Positions 54,916-64,000 of a stretch of 64,000 bases of DNA are shown here, piece after piece; the first letter of the stretch is position 1; every line of letters starts with the position of its first letter. The notes under the pieces were generated by a model. The model saw nothing but the letters and a program-made list of their open reading frames with translations. It made no database searches and was not told the DNA's origin. This DNA comes from Proteles cristata cristata. Lineage: Eukaryota; Chordata; Mammalia; Carnivora; Hyaenidae. The stretch is from NCBI GenBank assembly GCA_017311185.1, contig JAESUZ010002601.1:806001-870000 (forward strand), in the 5' to 3' direction. The translations under genes were made by a program, and so were the position numbers.

Positions 54916-57900
54916 TCTTTGCCATAATTTTATAAGAATTTCAAGGTCAAAAGTCTATATACCTTCTTCCCTACCTCTTAGCCTGTTTTCCTCCCAAATT
55001 CCATATATTGTGGGGAAATAACATTTGAAAATCCTTTACACCTTTCAAAAAACCTGTGTTATCTACATTTAATCCCCACAATGCCCATTTAGGAGTGCTT
55101 AGTCATCCAGAAGTATAACCTAGAGAGTTGTCTGTATTGTGAAAACATCTGCAGTCAAGGTCAATATGGGGAGAACACTGGGCATTCCATCAAACAAGAA
55201 ATGGAAGGGACAGACAAGAAATTTCGTACTATGATAAGATGATATGCTTCTCAGAGGAGTTTCTGAAAGCAGGCTTCTCCCCTGATCCAGGGCTGAGTAG
55301 ACTGCAACTCACCTCTGCTAGATCTGGCATCAGCCAAGACTAAGAGTCACCCAAGGAGTTGTGCTCAGTTCCTCGGCTTTGGTTTAATTCCTCCGGCTCT
55401 CTCTGGTTGCCCAGCAACACATATTAAGCCTGGAGATTTTTTTGTTTAAAATATTATTTGAGGAAGTAAAGCAGAACTGGGAGGGTAGGGAAAGGTGAAA
55501 AGAGATTTTAAGACCAAATTTTTCTAAGACATCAGACTCAAGTAAGGCTATGAAATACACCAAGAACCACTCCCCACCTGCGACATATTTCCCTAAAACT
55601 TCGCCAGCAAAAGTCAGGAGTAATGGGGCAGATCTGGTTGTAGGATATTGAAGAAGCTTAGGGCAGAATCTTCTCCCTGGTTCACAACCAACTTGGGAAC
55701 ACAAAACCTTTTAGAGTCTTTTCAAAAATGCTGCCTTCAGAGGGGTTAGTATAGGAGAAAAGAGAAGTATTTCCCCTCTATTGCAAAGAGAGGCAAGAAG
55801 CCTCCTTAATGGAGAGAGATCCAAATATTTTAACAGGATAATAAGAACAGTATCATTTTACCAGAAAACCTAAACCGAGGCTAAGAACAGATACTGAAAA
55901 CCGCATGTAAAACTTAGCTTCCTAGCTCCCACAGTCCACCACAAACATCATACCTGTTCAATGGCAGAGACATGTTTTTCCAGCCATTGTGAAGGTCTGT
56001 CTCTGTATTATGAACACTGAGCAGTGCCAGGGACAGTATTCACTTGTTTTCTAAAAAGACACAAAGTCATTCTTCATGTGACCAATTCACATAACGCTAA
56101 TTGCAAGTCTGTGATGGTGAGGTGTGTAAAGCTAACAGGAATTACTCCAAGATGATAGCTCTGGCCTGGCCTGGCCCGATGAACAAAACTTTGTAAATAA
56201 TTGCTTGTTTACTTATTTGCCTCACCAGACTCCAGGCCTGTGGTGAGCAGGTTCCGCCCTCACAACATAACTTACCACGTCACTTACCTTAGCCTGGTGC
56301 TAAGGGGTTGAGCAATAAATATAGAAGAAACAAAGAAAGCAAGGAGGACACACCATTCCTCAGGCTACTCTTCTAAGTGTCAGTAGCCATGGCCAGGATT
56401 TTTCATGAAGCTTTGGAAGAGATGAAAATCTATTTGGAATAGACTCTGGTAAGCGCCAGAAGCAGGAGATTGAGGAGACTGCCCAGGTGCTGCAAAGCTA
56501 GGACACAGTATTGCTTAGGCTCAGAGGTGGAGATGCCAATTTGTGCCCTGACCTCCAGACTGCAAAAAAAATCTCTGATAGCAGAGCCAGGACGTTTCTC
56601 AGAAAGGGATTCATCAGTTTGCTTGAGACTGGCCCAGTTTTAGCACAGAAAGCCCAGAGCCTGGAGACATGCCTCAGTCCCAATTAAATTAAGCAACTGG
56701 TCACCCCAGAAAGCATGTCAAGAGACACTCAAGCACCCAGGCAGGTAACAGATCTCAGGAATTCTGCATTTTAAAGCAAACAAGATATCTCTCTTAGAGT
56801 GGGACATTTGGAGAATAGAAAATGCTTAATCTGGCATGAACATGCCTATTTAATCAAAAGTTTAACTTTTTGCAGGACTCTAGTCTGATGTCATGCCAAC
56901 ACGATATTAGCTGCAGAATTCCCTTGGGGTAACTAAAATGACTTGTGGGTTCACTTTGGGGTTACCTGAGATAGCCTATAGATAAGAATTGTTTACACAT
57001 CTAGATGCTAAAAGTAGCTTGCAAAAATTAAGAGACACTAAAGAGAGTCTGCAATCATGAATCTTGGGATAGTATTGAGTTTAAAAAAAAAAAGTGATTG
57101 ACTATATTAAGCAATTTATTCTTGAGGCTACCTCAGAGGTTTTGAGCAAGTCATTCATTCCCACTCCCATTTTTTTTGAAGAGAGGACATTATTTAGTTC
57201 ATCTAAGAGCAAATCAAATTTGTTAGACCTGAGCTCAGAGAGAGTAGCTAAGAACTACTTAGCTGTTTTCTCCATTTCATTCTTCCAGCCAGTGCTCGTT
57301 CTGTCCACTGTAATCTCGCGGGGGTGTTGGAACAGACTCTGGAAATAAACATATAAGTTTGGACTCTATAGAGGGAACATCTCTACAGAGCTTCCCATTT
57401 ATTAAATAAGATACAAGCTATAAAGGCTTGTCTTCTCAAGTAAAACAAAACAAAACAAAAACACAGCTTGATATTTCTGGAATAGTTACTAACATTTACT
57501 GGGACTTATATATGGCATTATAGAATTGCCCCTATCCTGCAATTTTTGGGAGAAACTTGTTCTGACATATTTTCTTTTTTGTACTCTAAATATTTTAAGG
57601 TTTATAATACATCACAAGCAAATTCTCACAACCCAGAAAAACGACAGAACAAACCACAAATTACACAAAAGGCCCCCAAGATTTCCTGGGTAAGATGCTT
57701 CAGCAGTTGCCTAAAGAATTCACCTCTGGATGAACTTGCATCTCTACCAGTAGTTGATTACTCATTCAGTTTAATAGTAACTGCCAATGAAGAAATAGTA
57801 ACTGCCAAAAAAGTAAATAGTAACTTCTAGAGATTTAGACAAGTACAAATTGGTCTTACATTATTAGTTTTAGTCAGCTTATTGTCCCAAATTGCATGTA

Positions 57901-59487
57901 TTCCTTGAAAGCAAAAAAGTAAATTAAAAATCTTGAATTATTTTATATTAGAGGCAATGTTCTCCTAATGTTATCAGTACACACCCATTGTAGTAACCAA
58001 AGGCCATTGTAATCAGTGTTGACATGGAGCCCAGTGTAATCCTTGTTTATAAGTTATCAGCAACCTTGGCCCTTTTGGAGTTTTGTTTTAATTCCACTTT
58101 TTGTTTCTGAGAGAGACAATATACAAGTGCAAGGAAGAGGGCTTAAAGTTTATATTTGGATGCTAGACTAGTGATCAGAAAATTACTAGGATCCATAAAT
58201 GATGTACATATGGACCTGGGAGCTATTGCTCTGGGGAGAGGGACATATATATGACAGCGCCTCCCTGACTATACAGAGGTGGGAAAGCATGAATTAAAAC
58301 ATGAGAAATGCTAGGAGAGAGGAAAAAATGTTTTGAAGTCATCATGTGTATTTTCTCTGAAAAGGTACCTCTCTGGTGAATTCTTTATAACCATAGCCTA
58401 AATCCTTGTATTTCCCATGAATCAGCTTTTACTGAGCAAATGTAAGAGGATAAATGATTACCATTCCCCCTCCAGGAACATCTGCTTCCAAAGGAATTTT
58501 GGCAGAGTTTACAAGTGATGTCAGACTGCCAGGCACAAAGATTACTATCTGGTTAATTCTTGCCCTGGCATTCCTACCTTCAGGGGAGCCTTGTTTAAAT
58601 CCATGCAAACCAGAGTTTGAAAATGGATTACTATACATTCTCACTGGAAAACAAAAGCTTGGAAACAGGAAGTGCTTAGAGTTACAGTTTTACTGAGTCC
58701 CTTAAATATTTACATTCAACATTCCACAAAATATCATTTTGTAAAGATACTTGGGAAAATAAAATCCCAAAGAGAAATATTTCCAGTCATGTCATTCACC
58801 ATCAATGAGTATTTATTGAATAACTAACTTCCTCAAGTTAGATCTAAGGAGTCACCAGGTCCTTTTTTTATGGACCAAGGCTGTTATTCACAGAATAGCT
58901 ATACTTTAGCCATCTAGTGGGCTGATGGGGATTTCATAGGATCCTACAGTTACTTTCTTCAGCTTTCATTGGATCTTCTGAAATTTGGGTAAAAAGGGAC
59001 TTTGAGTAGCTTCCCTAGGCCAGGAGCTCCAACACCACTTTGGCTGAGATGATTCGTTATTGCAAATATTTTTAATAGGGATGGAAGAAGATGACTTTGA
59101 GGTTTGGTTGTAATCTACAAAACAAAGGAAAGGCAACTCCTTTGAATGTAAGCTTTGATGGATAAGAAAGACACCCTAAATTAATTCAAAACAGAATTAA
59201 GTAAAGGTGTCCACTGAAGTCCAGTGACAATCAGGTTTTAACAGCCAAAATAAGATGGGTAGGTGTGGGGATAGCGGAGGTGTGTGTGAGGGGGTTGGGT
59301 GAGGTGTAGTGGGTGGGGGCCAGGCAGGTAGAGAAAAATGTACTCTGTCAAACCCACAGGAAGCGCCAATGACTCTTGCCAACATTTGTTCAGATAGAAC
59401 TGGGTGAGTTGAAGAACCAGAATGTGCCTTAAAGATTTTTCAAAAGATAACATGTTATCATTTATTGTATCTCAACTACAATAAATA
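54916..59487. other. intergenic flank, no features recognised
   Basis: 4.6 kb with no SINE, no convincing LINE and no gene that I can support. Short open frames (for example 55384-55704 and 57546-57830) lack any family signature and splice context. A short (AAAAC)n run lies at 57441-57462. Confidence 0.6.
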
Positions 59488-59679
59488 TTTTTTCAATATT
59501 TATTTTTGAGAGAGACGGGAGGGAGGGGCAGAGAGAGAAAGGGAGAGAGAATCCCAAGCAGGCCCCGCAGTGTCAGTGCAGAGCCCAATGCAGGGCTCAA
59601 ACTCGTGAACTGTGAGATCATGACCAGAGCCAAAATCAAGAGTCAGACACTTAACTGATGGAACCACCCAGGCACCCCT
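59488..59679 (-). mobile_element. CAN-SINE (feline type)
   Basis: Minus-strand copy with head GGGGTGCCTGGGTGGTTCC, CACGAGTTTGAGCCCTGC B-box region, GCACTGACACTGCGGGGCC core and T-rich end. Confidence 0.94.
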
Positions 59680-59744
59680 AAACTGTTGAATGATTATGTT
59701 TGATCAACTGTCAACATTTCATGAAGTCAGATGATACAATGAAA

Positions 59745-59905
59745 AATACTGTGGCTTTAGTAATCAGGAGATCTGGTTGGCAGACTGGCTTATTAGACCC
59801 TAGGCTAATTCCTTAACTTCTCATTCTCAGCATTGTGAGTTCAGATGCCTAGTTTAAGTTCTTTACAGATTTATTGTGATGATCAAGTAAAGTAATATAA
59901 TAAAA
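59745..59905 (+). mobile_element. MIR fragment
   Basis: GTGGCTTTAGTAATCAGGAGATCTGG, CTAGGCTAATTCCTTAACTTCTC and TTATTGTGATGATCAAGTAAAG fit MIR. Confidence 0.65.
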
Positions 59906-61220
59906 TATGAATGTAGCTATATAGTAATTTGAAGTAATATGAATGAAGAGCATTGTGAAAAACCATAATTCACCATTCGAATTTAAGGTATTATTATCAC
60001 ACACATCAGTTCTAGCAGTTTATCTTAGTTAACTTTGACATTCAGAAAACTCCATGTCATCAATTCCCTTTACCTCTTCTATGAAGTCAGCAGCATTGGA
60101 TTATTTTAACGAATGAAGATATTCTTAAATTGATCATCGTAGAAAAATGGGTCTGTTCTGCAGACACCAGTTAACAAGGAAGTGACCCCTGACTGTTGCC
60201 AAGTTACCAGCAGCACTCAGTCACCCTGCCTTCAAGTTCTCATTCAGTCTAGAAGTTAGAGTAAAGGTTATATAATGCCATCAGTGGCCTCTGATGTTTA
60301 AGTTTCGCTTAACTTTGTTTCACATAGACTAGAGACCTAATGTAACTGTTAAACAAGAAGCTGAAACAAACTCCATAAAGATTATACTCCCCTTTTCTTC
60401 TGCAACTTGACAGGAACTGCCCAACTAGAACCACAAAGAGAGCAAGCACAGGAAAATCTGACCCAATGGCAAAGGAATGTTGTCCCCCTCCTCCAAGTAA
60501 ATACAAATGTGTATCTAGTTATCAAAGAACTGTCCAGGAGGGTTAGCAGGCTCTGGTGTTAAGGAGCCCACTGACCTGTCACTCAGCAGCCCCAACGGTT
60601 CAGACAGGAACTCCAAGGACATACGAATACAAATGATAGCAGGATTTTTGGGTTTGTTTTTTTAAGAGTGAGATATTAGAAGCTGGCTCCCATTCCGTGG
60701 CTATGGGCCTTCCTTTAAATACAAACAGCAGCGAGAGCTGAGAATGACTGCCATACTTGAATGCCAAATAAACACAAAATGACAAGCACAGATTTTTGGC
60801 TTTATATTAAAGCTTGGTTTTTCAACAACCCTTTTTGTTGCCTCTAAAGACAATGGTCGCAGTGTTTCTGAGCCAGATCCTCGGCTTCAGAGCATAGCCT
60901 TCCTTGCCGCACCCCAACCCAGTTCACTCCACAAGCAGGGCGCGTGTCCCCTTTGGGTTTGAAAACAAGCCATCTCTGGCCTCCTGACTGGCTGCTCTTG
61001 AAGTACTTGTTTATTGAAACTGCAGAGGAGTGGTATATGAAACTGGGAATTTGCAGGCCAAGCCCAGGGTAGTCTGATGAGGGATGTGCTGGTGATTTCT
61101 ACTGGATTGGGAAACAGTAGCTTAAATTGGGAGCTCTACAATGTGATTCCTCAAACTGAGTTGCTGGAGGGAGTTGAGGATTCACCCATTTCATTAGTTC
61201 ATTGTAGGCTTAGTGTTATC
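59906..61220. other. intergenic flank, no features recognised
   Basis: 1.3 kb of mixed composition without a recognised gene or repeat. Short open frames only. Confidence 0.6.
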
Positions 61221-61439
61221 TTTTTTCTTTTTTTTTTAATGTTCATTTCTTTTTTAAAGAGAGAGAGACAGAGCGTGAGGGAAGGAGGGGCAGAGAGAGA
61301 GACAAGACAGAATCCAAAGCAGGCTCCAGGCTCTGAGCTATTAGCACAGAGCCCAACACAGGACTTGAACTCACTAGCCATAAGATCATGAACTGAGCCA
61401 AAGTTGGACACTTAACTGACTGAGCCACTAGGTACCCCT
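61221..61439 (-). mobile_element. CAN-SINE (feline type)
   Basis: Minus-strand copy with head AGGGGTACCTAGTGGCTCAG, core GCTAATAGCTCAGAGCCTGGAG and T-rich end at 61221. Flanks share TTAGTGTT (worn duplication). Confidence 0.94.
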
Positions 61440-63201
61440 AGATTTAGTGTTTTCTAATCAGTGTTCATCATTTGTCTTTATGTCACTTAGGGGTAACAAT
61501 AATTGACTTAGCTGGAACTGGTGGGCTTTCTACTCTCCTTCGGAAGTAGCCGTTAAAACAGCCCAGAATTCTCTTACGTTTTAAGAGAATTCCGGACTGA
61601 ATAAATATCTCAGATGTTTACACAGGTAAGTATCTAAGTGCAGACTTATGATCCACCCCAATAAGCCCCTGTCTGGTCATGTATGTCACTTCCTCACCAA
61701 CGTTGCCTTTTTTGAGGCTCCACACCAGAGTTTCAAAGTTCTGCTATACAAGCATTTCGGCACTGGGGTACATATTTCTTACTCTTTCCCATAATCTCAC
61801 AAAGGGTTTTAAATATTTTGTTTTGCTTCACTTCCTGCTTTTTTAACCCCCAGAAGGAGAATTGGATTCAAAATTGTACACTAATATTTCTAATTATTAT
61901 TTCTATAATATAATTAATTTCTCCTCCTAATCATTTGCTTCAATAAGCTTGGTAAGTTATTAAAAGAAATGATTTAACCATAAATACAGTGACACTCACT
62001 ACCAGGTTTCTGTCACCTCCAAGTCTGTGACAAAAATAACTTAATGGACTCCATGCCAAATGTGGCACCTTCACATTCCGTCTTTGTGAAAAAGTGATGG
62101 TCACGGCCCCTGACACCTCCTCCTGTTGCTATAGCTCTTTGCCTTTCATAGTACCCCCCCCACACACACACCGCCCAATAACCATTATCAGTCTTGGTCA
62201 CCAAAGTCATCCTTATGACGGGATTGTCATCATCTCCATTTTATATATGAGAACACTGAGTCTTAGAAAAATGAAGAGATTTACCAATAGCCATTCTATC
62301 TATACATGGGGCAGAATTGTGATCCAAGCCCCCGTTTCCTTATTACAAAGTAAATGATCACTTAGGTGGTGTATGCTATAGAGTAGTAGGAAAAAGAAAT
62401 AATACAATGTTTGTAAACCACCTGGTAGAGCTGGACATATTATTGCTCATTGAGGCTTAGGAAAATAACGCATTTCTTTTTCAAGTTCAAAAAGCTATGT
62501 TCTCCCAAACTATAGCTCCTTACCCATTCACAGTATGAGACTTGAATCACTCTGGGAATTTTCTGAAGAGTTCACTCAGGATACTTTCTATTTATTTATT
62601 CATGCATTTATCCACTCACTTTTTTTTACTTATTTGCTTATTTCTTCACCTACTTATTTATATTGAGAAAATGTTGTTTTCTCTCTTACTTGGGCTATTG
62701 GCCTCAGTAAACTCAGTAAAATAGTCTAACATTTAAAGAATAAGAAACAATAATTGCAGGCCACTTCTCAAGTATATTGTGAAGGATAACTAACAAAAAT
62801 TAATATGATGCTTAGCAGTACATTGTTCTAAGCAGTTTTATAGGCATCCATAGCTAGTTTCAATGAAACATGTTTTCCCTTTCATAATAACCTATTTCCA
62901 ACGCAAATTTCCCTAGGTTGAAAGAAGCTAAACACACTCTCAAGAAGACATTGTTTATAATTCTACTACTTTCAACATTTGTAGTAGAATTAAAATAATT
63001 CATTTCACAAATGCAAAGAATCATATGCATCAAAAATACATTGAAATTTTTAAAAATAGTACTTCTATATAACTAGAAGTCACTTAACGACATTCTTAAA
63101 TGAAGGCTTTCATGATGGATATATTTACTACCAGAAGTTTTGAATATTCATACATGAAGTTTATGAAGACCAAGAGAAAACAGAAGTTGATATTAATAAA
63201 A
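61440..63201. other. intergenic flank
   Basis: Contains a minus-strand MIR at 62215-62345. Otherwise AT-rich with no recognised gene. Confidence 0.65.
62215..62345 (-). mobile_element. MIR fragment
   Basis: TGTCATCATCTCCATTTTATATATGAG, AACACTGAGTCTTAG and GAGATTTACCAATAGCC are the minus-strand MIR series. Confidence 0.75.
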
Positions 63202-63210
63202 GATATTTAT

Positions 63211-63425
63211 GGGGCGCCTGGGTGGCTTAGTCGGTTAAGCGTCAGACTTTCGCTTAGGTCATGATCTCGCGGTTTGTGGGTTCGAGCCCCACGTCGGGCT
63301 CTGTGCTGACTGCCAGCTCAGAGCCTGGAGCCTGTTTCAGTCTGTGACTCCCTCTCTCTCTGACCCTCCCCTGTTCATGCTGTCTCTCTCTCTCTCCTAG
63401 AAATAAATAAAACATTTTTAAAAAT
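63211..63425 (+). mobile_element. CAN-SINE, young subfamily (first of a tandem pair)
   Basis: Complete copy with TTTCGCTTAGGTCATGATC, CTGACTGCCAGCTCAGAG and CCTAGAAATAAATAAAAC. GATATTTAT lies at 63202-63210 and 63426-63434. Confidence 0.97.
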
Positions 63426-63438
63426 GATATTTATTCTT

Positions 63439-63663
63439 GGGGCGCCTGGGTGGCTTATTCGGTTAAGCGTCCGACTTTCACTTAGGTCATGATCTCGCGG
63501 TTCGTGGGTTCGAGCCCCACGTCGGGCTCTGTGCTGACTGCCAGCTCAGAGCCTGGAGCCTGTTTCAGTCTGTGACTCCCTCTCTCTCTGACCCTCCCCT
63601 GCTCATGCTGTCTCTCTCTCTCTCCTAGAAATAAATAAAACATTAAAAAAATTTTTTTAAATA
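63439..63663 (+). mobile_element. CAN-SINE, young subfamily (second of a tandem pair)
   Basis: Nearly identical to the copy just upstream, 13 bp away. Target-site duplication GATATTTATTCTT at 63426-63438 and 63664-63676, overlapping the duplication of the first copy. Confidence 0.97.
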
Positions 63664-63676
63664 GATATTTATTCTT

Positions 63677-64000
63677 TGCCAATACATTCTCTACTTTGGT
63701 TGTGTGCACCCAAAATAAATTCTCAATCTGGTGGAATTCAATAAAAGCTGAAGTTTCTACATGAGTCCAATGAACAATGGACCAGAAACTTCATTAAAGG
63801 CCAATTCTTCTTCTGTGTACATTTAAAAAGTACTCCATTGATGGCTCCCTAGACACTATTTTCTGAACAAAAGAGAACAGCAGGTCCCAAACCACAGCCA
63901 TGAGCTAGGATTCCTCAGATTTAATTTGTTCAAAGGCCTGAGCAGCAGCAAGTAATCATCTGTAGATAAAGTTCACATTGGATATAACTCCAATGTTCAA
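63677..64000. other. intergenic flank to the window edge
   Basis: No feature recognised. Confidence 0.6.

Noticed and set aside
1..64000. CRISPR arrays, operons, prophage or other prokaryotic systems
   Set aside because: The window is clearly mammalian: introns, SINEs, LINEs and microsatellites. No spaced direct-repeat arrays were found.

Overview
This window is vertebrate, and specifically cat-family (Felidae), nuclear DNA. It is AT-rich and intron-dominated, and it carries about 26 tRNA-derived CAN-type SINEs with the feline consensus (head GGGGCGCCTGGGTGGCT, B-box GGGTTCGAGCCCC, tail AAATAAATAAA). It also holds a carnivore-type LINE-1 3' end, and older MIR, L2, MER5A-like and L1M debris. 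The dog version of the SINE has a different head and body, so a felid is the best reading.

The only gene I can support is the 3' half of DTNA (alpha-dystrobrevin, dystrophin-associated complex), on the + strand. Ten coding exons are visible: 4327-4414, 6808-6905, 11606-11719, 20210-20306, 22036-22056 (a 21-nt microexon), 30400-30559, 33092-33181, 35027-35195, 38078-38210 and 40116-40133. All junctions have consensus GT/AG, the phases fit throughout, and they join into an uninterrupted 328-codon reading frame plus stop. This part encodes the two dystrophin/utrophin-binding coiled coils, the Ser/Pro-rich linker and the tyrosine-containing C-terminal tail ending VSLQG. The N-terminal EF-hand and ZZ regions lie upstream of the window.

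The gene has more than one 3' end here. The microexon can read through into a nine-residue tail and stop, followed 1.1 kb later by a canonical AATAAA; this is the expected structure of the short alpha-dystrobrevin-2 isoform. The full-length form stops at 40133, 31 nt before another splice donor, and its 3' UTR continues in a terminal exon at 43131 to about 46885 (ATTAAA at 46863). That UTR contains a (CA)n tract, a MER5A-like transposon and a long (TG)n tract. If the 49-nt exon is skipped, the terminal exon is open in frame for 49 codons, giving a possible alternative C-terminus.

Layout: 1-4326 upstream intron; 4327-40133 coding exons separated by SINE-rich introns; 40165-43130 last intron; 43131-46885 terminal exon; 46886-64000 intergenic 3' flank with repeats and no recognisable gene. 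The most unusual structures are a direct duplication of about 318 bp inside an intron (33465-33783 and 34407-34723), a LINE-1 and many SINEs with perfect target-site duplications, two SINEs inserted at the same target site near the right end, a target-site duplication holding only an A-tail, and a SINE that ends 38 bp before a coding exon. I saw no sign of a novel multi-gene system.
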